Source: Candidatus Brocadia sapporoensis (GTDB lineage: Bacteria > Planctomycetota > Brocadiia > Brocadiales > Brocadiaceae). Taken from it: 64,000 nucleotides of DNA. Shown here in pieces: positions 54,535 to 63,181 of the stretch. A program made the translations under genes and the position numbers. Each line of letters starts with the position of its first letter. Position 1 is the first letter of the stretch. The stretch is from the NCBI RefSeq assembly GCF_001753675.2, contig NZ_MJUW02000122.1, positions 1 through 64,000 on the forward strand, read 5' to 3'. The notes beneath the pieces are model-generated. The model did not search any database, was not told the DNA's origin, and saw only the letters and a list, made by a program, of their open reading frames with translations.

Positions 54535-55401
54535 ATGAAAAGAGATGTGCAAGTTGGTGTAACTTTAGGAGTGATTATTATGGCAATTATCGGTGTCTTT
54601 CTGAGCACAAGAACTGCGGTTAAAGAACCTGCGATCCCTATTCCAGAAATGGAGGAAGAAACCCAGGGTAATGTAGCGGATATCAACGAACTATCACCGG
54701 AACCACAAAACGTAAATCAAGAGTCTTTTAAAAAGGTAACGGCAAAGGAGCAACAGCCCAAACAAAAGGAATCATCCGTTTCAGACACAGCTAAAATCGA
54801 TGAACAAACGAAAGAGAACGAGGACAGGGTCATTGAAGTGGAGTGGAAGAAGGCAAAGGAAGCTAAGCCATTACCGACAACCAAAAACGATGAAAAACTA
54901 GCTGATATGTCAAACACGGAAGATTGGAAAGACATTTCTTCTGACGACAATAAAAAGATCGGTGCAAAAGCTACAACATACAAGGTAAAAATTAACGACA
55001 GCCTTCGTAAAATAGCAAGCAAATATTATGGCGACGAATCAAAATGGCTTCTCATTCTTAACGCTAATCAAGATAAGATTCCGGACAGAAACAGCCTCAG
55101 AATTGGTACGGAACTTTTCATACCGGAAGAAAAACTCGTATCAAAGACGACAAAGACAGGGATAAAAACGGAAACAACCACCCCCTCACTCTCTCAACTG
55201 GTTAATGTAGATGAAGTACAACCCGCTGAATCTGCTGTTAAAAAACACACGGTACTGCACGGCGATACACTGTACACGCTGGCTGTTAAATATTATCATG
55301 ATGGCGCGAAATGGGAAAAAATATTCAATGCGAACAAAAAAAACCTTAAGGATAAAAAATCCTTGAAAATTGGACAAGAACTTATTATTCCCAACATCTA
55401 A
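54535..55401 (+). CDS. Membrane-anchored protein with two LysM domains
   Basis: A 288-residue protein: a short N-terminus with one TM segment (VGVTLGVIIMAIIGVFL), a charged low-complexity linker (about 35-140) and two LysM domains: YKVKINDSLRKIASKYYGDE (about 145-195) and HTVLHGDTLYTLAVKYYHDG (about 240-288). LysM binds N-acetylglucosamine chains of peptidoglycan, so it probably tethers the inner membrane to the wall. AAAGGAATAAAAAACG before the ATG. 16 bases before the PQQ-propeller gene. Confidence 0.9.
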   Translation: MKRDVQVGVTLGVIIMAIIGVFLSTRTAVKEPAIPIPEMEEETQGNVADINELSPEPQNVNQESFKKVTAKEQQPKQKESSVSDTAKIDEQTKENEDRVIEVEWKKAKEAKPLPTTKNDEKLADMSNTEDWKDISSDDNKKIGAKATTYKVKINDSLRKIASKYYGDESKWLLILNANQDKIPDRNSLRIGTELFIPEEKLVSKTTKTGIKTETTTPSLSQLVNVDEVQPAESAVKKHTVLHGDTLYTLAVKYYHDGAKWEKIFNANKKNLKDKKSLKIGQELIIPNI

Positions 55402-55417
55402 GATTTAAGGTGTAAAT

Positions 55418-56569
55418 ATGATGAATTTGAAACGACGTAGTTTTTCTTTTCTTTCAAACCCTCTCTTTTATCTGATAGTTATTGCAATTACGCTATACAG
55501 TGTATTATCCGATCCTTCCATTGATGCCCAGGAAACAATGAACGCATTCCCTATGTTTCGATATAATTTAGAAAGAACAGGGCTGGTACCTTTTGTTGGG
55601 CCTTCCGGGAATACTTTTAAATGGAGTATATCGAGTGCCGGAGAAATTTGGTCATCTCCTGTCGTGGGTGCAGATGGAGTTGTTTACGTTGGCAGTACGG
55701 ATGGGAAGTTGTTATCTGTTACTCCCAAAGGAAAGATCTTGTGGGTGTTTAAGAGCGGCGACGAAATATTTGGCTCTCCGGCAATTGGTGCAACCGGTGT
55801 TATTTATTTTGGTTCTGTAAGCGGAAGAATGTATGCGGTTAATCCTGATGGAAAAACAAAATGGAAGTTCCAGGCAGCCGGTGCCATTCATTCGTCTCCT
55901 GCTTGTGTCGATAAAGAAACGGTGTACTTCAGTTCTTATGACGGGAAACTTTATGCGGTTGGTACAAATGGAAAACTTTTGTGGAGTTATAAAACCGGAG
56001 ACGCAATTATGCTTTCCTCGCCTGCGATTGGCAAGGATAAAACTATTTATATTGGTTCCTGGGATAAGCATTTGTATGCCTTGAATCAAGACGGCACTTT
56101 AAAATGGCGCCTGGAAGTTGAAGCCAAAATAGATTCTACGCCAGCCATAAGCAATGGAGCTGTTTGTGTGGTAGATATGAGTGGAAAGCTCTATTTCGTA
56201 AATTTGGATGGGACATTAAAGTGGGCATTTGACCTGGGCTGCAGATCACATTCTTCGCCGGCAGTAGGTGCGGATGAGACGATTTATGTAGGTGCACAAG
56301 ACGGCAACTTATCCGCAGTGACGAAGGAAGGCACATTAAAGTGGAAATTTAAAACGAAAAAGCCCATTACCGCATCGCCTGTCATTGACGCAAATGGTAC
56401 CATTTATATTGGTTCGTGGGATGGTTATTTGTATGCTATACAGACCGATGGAACCCCAAAATGGAACGTAAAAATTGGTGAACCATTATTGTCTTCTCCG
56501 GCAATTAGCGCAAATAGTACGCTATACGTTGGCTGCGTAGACTGGAAACTTTACGCAATAGGACAATGA
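55418..56569 (+). CDS. PQQ-like beta-propeller repeat protein
   Basis: A 383-residue protein with a TM or signal segment (LFYLIVIAITLYSVL) and about seven repeats of the type IWSSPVVGADGVVYVGSTDG ... LKWAFDLG, as in the BamB/PQQ-dependent dehydrogenase propeller family. No bound-cofactor residues are certain. In the periplasm it could serve as a scaffold (BamB-like) or bind a small molecule. Forms a pair with the LysM gene. Confidence 0.9.
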   Translation: MMNLKRRSFSFLSNPLFYLIVIAITLYSVLSDPSIDAQETMNAFPMFRYNLERTGLVPFVGPSGNTFKWSISSAGEIWSSPVVGADGVVYVGSTDGKLLSVTPKGKILWVFKSGDEIFGSPAIGATGVIYFGSVSGRMYAVNPDGKTKWKFQAAGAIHSSPACVDKETVYFSSYDGKLYAVGTNGKLLWSYKTGDAIMLSSPAIGKDKTIYIGSWDKHLYALNQDGTLKWRLEVEAKIDSTPAISNGAVCVVDMSGKLYFVNLDGTLKWAFDLGCRSHSSPAVGADETIYVGAQDGNLSAVTKEGTLKWKFKTKKPITASPVIDANGTIYIGSWDGYLYAIQTDGTPKWNVKIGEPLLSSPAISANSTLYVGCVDWKLYAIGQ

Positions 56570-56717
56570 TTTTTTCTTTCACAAAATGGTTTTACTTAAT
56601 CGCTATTTTTCGTTATACTATACTACATTTAAGTTTTGTGAAGAATAAATAATTGTATGTGGTGCTTCTATCCACATAATACATGAGCACAAATGTTCGT
56701 GCAGGAGATATTATTAT

Positions 56718-57944
56718 ATGATCGGCATATCAAAATTATACTGCGGGACGGTAGAACCATCAGATGCATTGCGTTATGGAAGAGAATCAAAAAGATTACC
56801 ATCTCATTTATTGCAATTTTCGCAAGATAAAAAACCTGTTGTGGTATGGAATGTTGGACAACGTTGTAATTTGAAATGCATTCATTGCTATTCTCAGTCA
56901 AAAGATATTGAATATCTCAATGAATTGTCTACCCATGAGGCAAAAGCAATGTTAGATGATCTTGCGGAATATGGGGCGCCAGTAATTTTGTTTTCTGGCG
57001 GAGAACCTCTTATGCGATCGGATCTTCTTGAATTAATAGGGTATGCAAAAGAAAAAGGTTTGCGGGCGGTAATTAGTACTAATGGTACATTGATTACCTT
57101 GGAAAAGGCAAACGAATTAAAGAAGTTCGGACTTTCTTATGTGGGAATTAGCCTGGACGGCCTTCAAGAAACCAATGACCGTTTCAGAGGGATTCATGGT
57201 GCATTTGATGCTGCGTTGTCGGGAATTAAGAATTGCCTGTCGGTTGGTATTAAAGTTGGATTGCGTTTCACCATTAACAAAAGAAATGCTCATGACATAC
57301 CCGGAATATTTCATCTCATTGAAAAAGAAAACATCCCAAGGGTTTGTTTCTATCATTTAGTTTACTCTGGGAGAGGTTCCAACTTAATTGAAGAAGACCT
57401 TTCCCATAAAGAGACCCGTGAGGTTGTTGATCTCATTATCGATAAAACGAAAGAAGCTCACGATAGAGGCAGAAAAATTGAGGTACTCACGGTAGACAAC
57501 CATGCAGACGGACCCTATGTGTATATGCGTTTATTGAAGGAAAATCCTGCAAGGGCAAAAGAGGTCTTTGAACTTCTCCAGATGAATGAGGGAAACAGCT
57601 CGGGCAAGGGACTTGCCTGTATTAGTTGGGATGGAGAAGTGCACGCTGATCAATTTTGGAGACAATATTCCTTTGGAAACATTAGGAAAAGAAAGTTTAG
57701 TGAGATATGGGAAGATACTTCGAATGAACTAATGGCCAAACTGAAGAATAAAAATCCTTATATTAAAGGGCGGTGTGCAAAATGCAGATGGCTTTCCATT
57801 TGTGGTGGCAATTTCAGGGCAAGGGCTGAGGCTTATTATGGTGACATGTGGGAACACGACCCGGCATGTTATCTTACTGATGAGGAGATTGGAATCGAGT
57901 CCTCATCTCCCAAAAAAGCAAGGCAGAAGACAACCGTTTCTTAA
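56718..57944 (+). CDS. Radical SAM enzyme, AhbC/NirJ-like (haem or haem d1 synthesis)
   Basis: A 408-residue radical SAM protein: CNLKCIHCYSQSKD binds the AdoMet 4Fe-4S cluster, followed by ILFSGGEPLMRSDL, ISTNGTLITLE, YVGISLDGLQETNDRFRG, VCFYHLVYSGRG, and a C-terminal SPASM-like cluster with CAKCRWLSICGGNFRARAEA and DPACYL. YHLVYSGRGSNL and the overall order match AhbC (didecarboxysiroheme deacetylase) and NirJ. This would make haem by the sirohaem route used by anaerobes, or haem d1. AGGAGATATTATT gives a good ribosome site. No other haem gene is nearby. Confidence 0.82.
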   Translation: MIGISKLYCGTVEPSDALRYGRESKRLPSHLLQFSQDKKPVVVWNVGQRCNLKCIHCYSQSKDIEYLNELSTHEAKAMLDDLAEYGAPVILFSGGEPLMRSDLLELIGYAKEKGLRAVISTNGTLITLEKANELKKFGLSYVGISLDGLQETNDRFRGIHGAFDAALSGIKNCLSVGIKVGLRFTINKRNAHDIPGIFHLIEKENIPRVCFYHLVYSGRGSNLIEEDLSHKETREVVDLIIDKTKEAHDRGRKIEVLTVDNHADGPYVYMRLLKENPARAKEVFELLQMNEGNSSGKGLACISWDGEVHADQFWRQYSFGNIRKRKFSEIWEDTSNELMAKLKNKNPYIKGRCAKCRWLSICGGNFRARAEAYYGDMWEHDPACYLTDEEIGIESSSPKKARQKTTVS

Positions 57945-58101
57945 TACACCTTCAAGAAACCACTTTAAGACGGGCTGTTTGATATATTTCAGACAGTACG
58001 GCTTTTCCTATCAATAGAGAATTTTAAAGCAGTTTGCGGTGATAATTCACGAATTGTCATGATGCTTTAATATTGACGGAAAACAGATTTAGGAGGAAAC
58101 A

Positions 58102-58902
58102 TCACATTTGTCTTTTCAGGATAAAAGGCAGATGTACCTGATCCTGTTTATAGTCACCGGTAAGTGCATACATGATTATATTTATACCGAGACGAAACGC
58201 CATAGACCTTTGTGTCTCACCACCGGGGATTACCTGATACTCCCAGCTTCCTAACGGATCTTTTGCCCAGGCACCGCCCAGATCGTTCTGCGAGTAAATA
58301 ATAGCTGCCCGGTTTTCTATCGTTATACCTTCCAAATAAGATTTTTCTATAGTCCTGCCGTAGGCCTGATTCAGTAAATAAAAGGATTTGAAAATGGTAT
58401 GGTCCTTTGGTAGTTTTTCGAGTAATTTATCCGGAAACAGGCGCTTGATTTCACGTCGAATAGATTTATCAAACCCAAAATCGCTCTTTCCCAGGCAGTC
58501 ATCAATTAAGAGTGTTCCGCCAAATTCAAGGTATAATTTTAAATTGCTCATCTCTTTTTCGCTAAATGGTGGAAATTCCTGATCGCCAGACATATAGAGA
58601 AATGGATATTCGAAGATCTTGACATCATCAGCCCGAAAGATTACGGTATCGATGCGCGCCTCAACACTGGTTCGTTTGGTAAGTTCCCACATAAGACGTT
58701 TTCCCACATGAGGCCGTGGATTCCAGTTTCCCCCTGAATATTCCAGTTGGGCAAAGGCAAACTTTGAAGCTTCTCCCATAGCAAGTATATGATGAGGTAA
58801 AAACAGGAAACCACCCATTGCGCAGATGACACAGATAAAGAATCTGAGATATCTGTAAATAATAGGCCATGGAAACACAGAGATACTGAAACTATAAAAC
58901 AT
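58102..58902 (-). CDS. DUF4159-domain protein
   Basis: About 266 residues from ATG at 58902, preceding a hydrophobic region (FFICVICAMGGFLFLPHHIL) that acts as signal or anchor. The DUF4159 domain follows: FAQLEYSGGNWNPRPHVGKR, EYPFLYMSGDQEFPPFSEKE, YLEFGGTLLIDDCLGKSDFG, LPKDHTIFKSFYLLNQAYG and AAIIYSQNDLGGAWAKD. The domain has a ThuA/glutamine-amidotransferase-like fold with unknown function, often near MoxR/VWA clusters; none is visible here. The frame continues upstream without ribosome site to 59004. Confidence 0.85.
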   Translation of the reverse strand: MFYSFSISVFPWPIIYRYLRFFICVICAMGGFLFLPHHILAMGEASKFAFAQLEYSGGNWNPRPHVGKRLMWELTKRTSVEARIDTVIFRADDVKIFEYPFLYMSGDQEFPPFSEKEMSNLKLYLEFGGTLLIDDCLGKSDFGFDKSIRREIKRLFPDKLLEKLPKDHTIFKSFYLLNQAYGRTIEKSYLEGITIENRAAIIYSQNDLGGAWAKDPLGSWEYQVIPGGETQRSMAFRLGINIIMYALTGDYKQDQVHLPFILKRQM

Positions 58903-59012
58903 AATCTTAATTCTCAATTTTAAAAATAACTTTGAGTTCTGACAATCGCAAAGCTGTTCGGTTGAATATGTCCTGCCAGATCCAACCTTAACAGTTTTAG
59001 ACAAAGCCCTTG

Positions 59013-59072
59013 TTATTTTTCTTTGTTTGCAAATATTTCAGAGGTTCTGTCTTTTACTACTTTTTCGGTCAT
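59013..59072 (-). CDS. Possible 19-residue leader peptide
   Basis: ATG with ideal GGAGG spacing (CATGGAGGAATACAATG) encodes MTEKVVKDRTSEIFANKEK and stops 111 bases before the DUF4159 start. Either a leader peptide or the remains of an N-terminal coding region. Confidence 0.3.
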   Translation of the reverse strand: MTEKVVKDRTSEIFANKEK

Positions 59073-59154
59073 TGTATTCCTCCATGGGTTGATTCTAAAT
59101 CAATCTATTCCCAATCGAAGTACCTCCACCCGTGGTAGCTATTTCATTGTCCAT

Positions 59155-59397
59155 CTACGATACCTCTGGGATTCCAAGATTTCTCCATGTCTTTAGCAGA
59201 TGTTTGCATAGAGGAATCGACTGTTTATCGGTAAGCTGACTCGCCCAGACAGTATGACCTGTAACATCAACCGTGTGAAACGTATAAAACCAGATAACCT
59301 TGCTCGCACCTCTGGGATATCCTGGTCGGTGAAGTTCCCTCATCTTTTTTGGCATAACATAAGAATAGCGGTGTTTTTTATCACTTTTCTTCTGCAT
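59155..59397 (-). pseudogene. Transposase/integrase-core fragment
   Basis: On the minus strand ASKVIWFYTFHTVDVTGHTV and LTDKQSIPLCKHLLKTWRNL, then GIPEV, resemble the integrase-core (rve) domain of transposases, ending abruptly. Upstream, EKPEARKIRRSASSG in another frame could be an earlier part of the same gene. Catalytic residues cannot be assigned. It is a decayed insertion-sequence remnant. Confidence 0.5.
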
Positions 59398-59777
59398 CTA
59401 TCCCAGAAGATGCAGAACGCCGTATCTTGCGAGCCTCCGGCTTTTCTCGAAGGGAAAGTATTAGGGTAGTCAATCGACCAGAATTCTTGCTCCAAACTTG
59501 TCTCGATGCATGACTGCAACCTCTGAGACCTTTGTGCCTACATTCTTTGTGTCCTGTGCTAAGCCATTTATGCAGTCATCCACGGCTCCTTTGTATCGAC
59601 AGAAGTATCTTGTTGAATCCCGCGCCCTTCCTTATTCAACGGAATTGTTAGATACGTTTTTCACATCATTTTTGACTCTTCATCGTCTCATCCCCCAAAA
59701 TGTTTTTGGAGAAAGTTTTGACGTTGTCGACTTGAGTTTGCGGTATTATGATATAACCCGTTAATCTCTCATGGAAC
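59398..59777. other. Intergenic region without convincing gene
   Basis: Overlapping frames (59498-59764 plus and 59666-59881 minus) do not match known families and lack ribosome sites. Confidence 0.4.
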
Positions 59778-59888
59778 TTAAATCTTATTACCTTGCCGTT
59801 CTGGGTTTGTTGACAATGCCTTTTCCATAAGATCTTTTTTAAAATCAATATCGATTTCGTCTGCCTCTTTACTATATCCAATCTTCAC
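59778..59888 (-). CDS. Possible 36-residue protein
   Basis: GTG start preceded by AAGGGGTGATAAAA. The peptide starts VKIGYSKEADEIDIDFKKDL, which recalls DUF2283-type small proteins (K[IV]xYxKEAD), and ends ERQGNKI. It is 45 bases downstream of the PLD-like gene stop and on the same strand. Confidence 0.4.
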   Translation of the reverse strand: MKIGYSKEADEIDIDFKKDLMEKALSTNPERQGNKI

Positions 59889-59932
59889 TTTTATCACCCC
59901 TTGTCTTTTCGCAAGTCTATCGATATCTTAAT

Positions 59933-60523
59933 TTACTTCGGTTGATATTTTGAGATTATCCTGAGCTTTTCTAGAAATGCCTCTGCTACGCTGCTTGATT
60001 TTATCAGGACGGATGCCTCGTGGTTCTTCCTGAGTGCACTGTATGTCCAGTTCGTACTTCCCAAAATAGTGATATAGTCATCTATGATCAATATCTTGTT
60101 ATGGGTAACGCGATCGATGCTGTCGTAATATACAGGAACCTCATTTTTCTTGAGCAACTCATAGGCATTGCTGCTTTTCCTCTCCGTTTTTTTCTTTTTT
60201 TTCCCTGTTTCCCAGAACATAATATTTTGATCAAAAATCACACTCACGGTGACACCACGCCGATGAGCGTTAATGAGATCATTTACCAGATTATATTCCC
60301 ATCCACGATTATACTTAGGATTAATGTCGGCCAGGTACATAACACACACAATAGATTTTTTTGCGGCAATTAATACTTGATGTACCTGTGGATAATAGTC
60401 TTCGTCAACGAGAGGTGTGACATCATCGGCAGGCAGACCAAAGGAAGACGCGCTGTAAAAGGCGCACAGAAGAAAAATGACCGTGGTGGAAAATTTAGTT
60501 ATTATATGTTTCTGGTATTTCAT
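59933..60523 (-). CDS. Secreted phospholipase D-like protein (single HKD)
   Basis: About 196 residues from ATG at 60523. Signal peptide TVIFLLCAFYSASSFG; then one HKD motif HNKILIIDDYITILGSTNWT, matching the Nuc/PLD superfamily in which two subunits build one active site. GVTVSVIFDQNIMFW is the preceding strand. Such exported proteins act as non-specific nucleases or phospholipases. It starts 20 bases after the mtaB stop and is probably co-transcribed with it. Confidence 0.88.
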   Translation of the reverse strand: MKYQKHIITKFSTTVIFLLCAFYSASSFGLPADDVTPLVDEDYYPQVHQVLIAAKKSIVCVMYLADINPKYNRGWEYNLVNDLINAHRRGVTVSVIFDQNIMFWETGKKKKKTERKSSNAYELLKKNEVPVYYDSIDRVTHNKILIIDDYITILGSTNWTYSALRKNHEASVLIKSSSVAEAFLEKLRIISKYQPK

Positions 60524-60543
60524 AAAATATCCCAATCCATAGT

Positions 60544-61872
60544 TTATTGTAAAATTCCCATTGCAAATGAGGGAGCAACATCTTCTATCCGTACCGAAAC
60601 CATTGAATTTTTGATCGTGTCAGGGCCTTCGAATAAGACCTTGATGTACCGTTCGGAATATCCACATAATTTGTTCGTTTTGGAATCTCTTTCCTTTTCT
60701 ACGAGCACTTCTGCATAAGCACCTAGAAATTGCTTTTTATAGGAAAAGGCTAAAGTTTTTGCCGTAACATCTAACAGTGTTTTTCTCCGGTTAATAGTTT
60801 GAGGTGAGCAATGGTTGTTCATCTTCGCCGCTGGAGTGCTTTCTCGCACGCTAAAAGGGAATATATGCATACGGCTAAAACCCGCTCTCTTGCAGAGGTT
60901 AACGGTGTTTTCAAAATGCTCGTCTTGTTCTCCTGGAAAGCCAACTATGATGTCCGTGGTAAATGATGGTATATTAATTTTTGAACGGATGTCATCAAGT
61001 ATCTCCAGATATTGCGATGAGGTATATCTCCTGTTCATCCTCTTCAGAATAGAATCATCTCCACTTTGTAATGGAATATGAAAGTGAGGGCAGATCTTTT
61101 TTGAATGCAACATGAGGTCAATTAAATCATGAGTTATTTCATTTGCTTCAATAGAGCTTAGTCGAAGTCTTTTTAGCCCGGACAAATTACTGAGTGTCTG
61201 AATAATATCCAACAAGCGGTAACTTCCCCGGGTGTCCTTGCCATAAGCCCCCAGATGAATACCGGTCAGTATAATCTCTTTAAAACCATTATCAATTAAA
61301 CGTCTCGCTTCTTCCAGAATGTCCTGCGGTCTTCTGCTCTTGATACTCCCCCGAACGTAAGGGATGATACAATAGGAACAGTACTGGTCACAGCCATCTT
61401 CTATCTTCAGGAACGCCCTTGTATGGCCTGCAAATTGGCTTATCTTAAGATGATAAATAGCTTCTTTTTCTAGCCCGGGAATAGATGCATCACCCCCCCA
61501 TTCCCTTCTTTTTGAAAGGGGGATTCGGGGCACCGTGTCCCTACAGACAATCTCTGCTATTTGTGCTTCTTCAGCCTTAGTAATCACAAAGTCGACACCT
61601 TCCAGTTTTTTGACAGCTTCGGCATCTGCCTCTGCATAACAGCCGGTAACAACTACCGTTGCATTAGGGTTTTTACGCTTAACCCTTTTGATGTGTTGCC
61701 GTGATTTATCGTCACTGGCTGAAGTGACTGTACAGGTGTTGATTACGTAAAGGTCAGCGGCTTGTTCAGGAACGGTTTCTACAAATCCTTTAGCAGTGAG
61801 AGATTCACGGATGGCCTGGGTTTCATATTGATTGACCTTACACCCCAGCGTAATAAAGGCACACGTCTTCAT
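60544..61872 (-). CDS. mtaB: tRNA t6A37 methylthiotransferase MtaB
   Basis: About 442 residues from ATG at 61872. Adds a methylthio group to N6-threonylcarbamoyladenosine-37. UPF0004 domain: FITLGCKVNQYETQAI, VINTCTVTSASDDKSRQHI, VVTGCYAEADAEAV (three cluster Cys). Radical SAM: IEDGCDQYCSYCIIPYVRG. C-terminal TRAM-like domain: KKQFLGAYAEVLVEKERDSK. A family C palindrome at 61492-61530 encodes the linker PRIPLSKRREWGGDAS between the two domains, an in-frame insertion. The upstream frame to 61920 overlaps the ald promoter region and lacks a ribosome site. Confidence 0.95.
   Translation of the reverse strand: MKTCAFITLGCKVNQYETQAIRESLTAKGFVETVPEQAADLYVINTCTVTSASDDKSRQHIKRVKRKNPNATVVVTGCYAEADAEAVKKLEGVDFVITKAEEAQIAEIVCRDTVPRIPLSKRREWGGDASIPGLEKEAIYHLKISQFAGHTRAFLKIEDGCDQYCSYCIIPYVRGSIKSRRPQDILEEARRLIDNGFKEIILTGIHLGAYGKDTRGSYRLLDIIQTLSNLSGLKRLRLSSIEANEITHDLIDLMLHSKKICPHFHIPLQSGDDSILKRMNRRYTSSQYLEILDDIRSKINIPSFTTDIIVGFPGEQDEHFENTVNLCKRAGFSRMHIFPFSVRESTPAAKMNNHCSPQTINRRKTLLDVTAKTLAFSYKKQFLGAYAEVLVEKERDSKTNKLCGYSERYIKVLFEGPDTIKNSMVSVRIEDVAPSFAMGILQ
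61492..61530. repeat. Family C palindrome inside mtaB
   Basis: CCCCCCATTCCCTTC, then TTTTTGAAAGGGGGATTCGGGG: a palindrome like those at 325 and 10059. It lies within the mtaB frame and codes for linker residues about 115-127, keeping the frame open. Confidence 0.65.
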
Positions 61873-61913
61873 GTTTTGACTGGATTTGCAAGATAGTATC
61901 AAATATAAAATAC

Positions 61914-61941
61914 TTGACAAGTATTGCCATCGATGTACACT
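61914..61941 (+). promoter_or_regulatory. Sigma-70-type promoter for ald
   Basis: TTGACA at 61914-61919 and TACACT at 61936-61941 with a 16-base spacer. It predicts a leader of about 130 bases for ald. Confidence 0.5.
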
Positions 61942-61997
61942 ACTATTGACGAATTAATTGTAAGGGGCTTATCAGCCATGGATAGGCATGAATTTAT

Positions 61998-62018
61998 ACG
62001 AATGTTTTTTTCATTCGT
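61998..62018 (+). promoter_or_regulatory. Hairpin in the ald leader
   Basis: ACGAATG, loop of seven T, CATTCGT, 60 bases before the ald ATG. It may affect message stability or translation. Not a terminator because the T run is in the loop. Confidence 0.35.
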
Positions 62019-62077
62019 GGCCGATTAGCTATGCGTGATTCTATCAGACTATACACTTGTTTTAAAGAGAAATTCAG

Positions 62078-63181
62078 ATGATTGTCGGCGTACCCAAAGA
62101 AATTAAACCGGATGAATATCGGGTGTCCCTGATTCCTGCCGGTGTGGAGGAGATGCTGAAACACGGGCATACCGTGCTGATAGAAAAGGACGCTGGTTCA
62201 GGGAGTGGCATCCCTGACCTGGAATACAAGCGTGCAGGAGCCAAAATTGTTGCAGGGCCTGAAGAAATTTATGAACAGGCGGGGCTTTTAATAAAAGTGA
62301 AAGAGCCTCTGCCTAAAGAATATCATCTTCTCAGAAACGACACCACGGTCTTTACGTTTTTTCACTTTGCCGCCTCAAAACAGCTGACGGATGCAATGCT
62401 CGGGGCTCGAGTGGTGGCCATTGCCTATGAGACGATCCGTGACGAACATGGTCAACATCCGATCCTGACTCCAATGAGCGAAGTGGCAGGGCGGATGTCC
62501 ATTCAGGAAGGTGCAAAATATTTGGAAAAACCCATGCATGGGCGCGGGATACTTTTAGGTGGAGTCCCCGGGGTAGCCCCTGCGGAAGTGGTTATTATCG
62601 GTGGAGGCATCGTAGGCACTAATGCCGCAAAGGTGGCTGCAGGGCTTGGCGCACGAGTTACTATTCTCGATGTCAATATAGGCCGGTTACGATATCTGGA
62701 CGACATTATGCCCAAAAACGTTGTCACGATCATGTCGAATACCCAAACTATTCGTGAGAAGGTTCGCGATGCCGATTTGCTCATTGGCGCCGTGCTGATC
62801 GAAGGGGCACGGGCGCCACATGTCGTAACAAGAGAATTGGTTCAAGCGATGAAACCTGGTGCAGTAATAATCGACGTAGCCATAGATCAGGGGGGATGTG
62901 TAGAAACGAGTAAACCCACAACTCATAGCAATCCCATTTACAAGGAATATGATGTCATCCATTACTGTGTGACCAATATTCCCGGTGCCGTAGCATGCAC
63001 ATCTACCCATGCATTAACCAATGTTACCTTGCCCTACGCCCTGGAGATCGCTGACAAGGGATATGAACGCGCAGCCCGTGAGAATCCTGCCATAGTACGA
63101 GGTATTAACATGGTAAAGGGAACACTTACCAATAAGGCTGTTGCTGATGCCTTTGGGATGCCCTATAACGCGTTAGGATAG
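62078..63181 (+). CDS. ald: Alanine dehydrogenase
   Basis: A 367-residue NAD-dependent enzyme that interconverts alanine and pyruvate plus ammonium. The start MIVGVPKEIKPDEYRVSLIP, EYKRAGAKIV, VKVKEPLPKEYHLL-type (LLIKVKEPLPKEY), TFFHFAASKQLTDAML, the dinucleotide-binding VVIIGGGIVGTNAAKVA, VIDVAIDQGGCVETS and the ending MVKGTLTNKAVADAFGMPY match the family; catalytic Lys (VKEP) and His (FHFAA) are in place. Ammonium assimilation is a possible role. Its stop overlaps the convergent rmlD stop by 19 bases. Confidence 0.97.
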   Translation: MIVGVPKEIKPDEYRVSLIPAGVEEMLKHGHTVLIEKDAGSGSGIPDLEYKRAGAKIVAGPEEIYEQAGLLIKVKEPLPKEYHLLRNDTTVFTFFHFAASKQLTDAMLGARVVAIAYETIRDEHGQHPILTPMSEVAGRMSIQEGAKYLEKPMHGRGILLGGVPGVAPAEVVIIGGGIVGTNAAKVAAGLGARVTILDVNIGRLRYLDDIMPKNVVTIMSNTQTIREKVRDADLLIGAVLIEGARAPHVVTRELVQAMKPGAVIIDVAIDQGGCVETSKPTTHSNPIYKEYDVIHYCVTNIPGAVACTSTHALTNVTLPYALEIADKGYERAARENPAIVRGINMVKGTLTNKAVADAFGMPYNALG

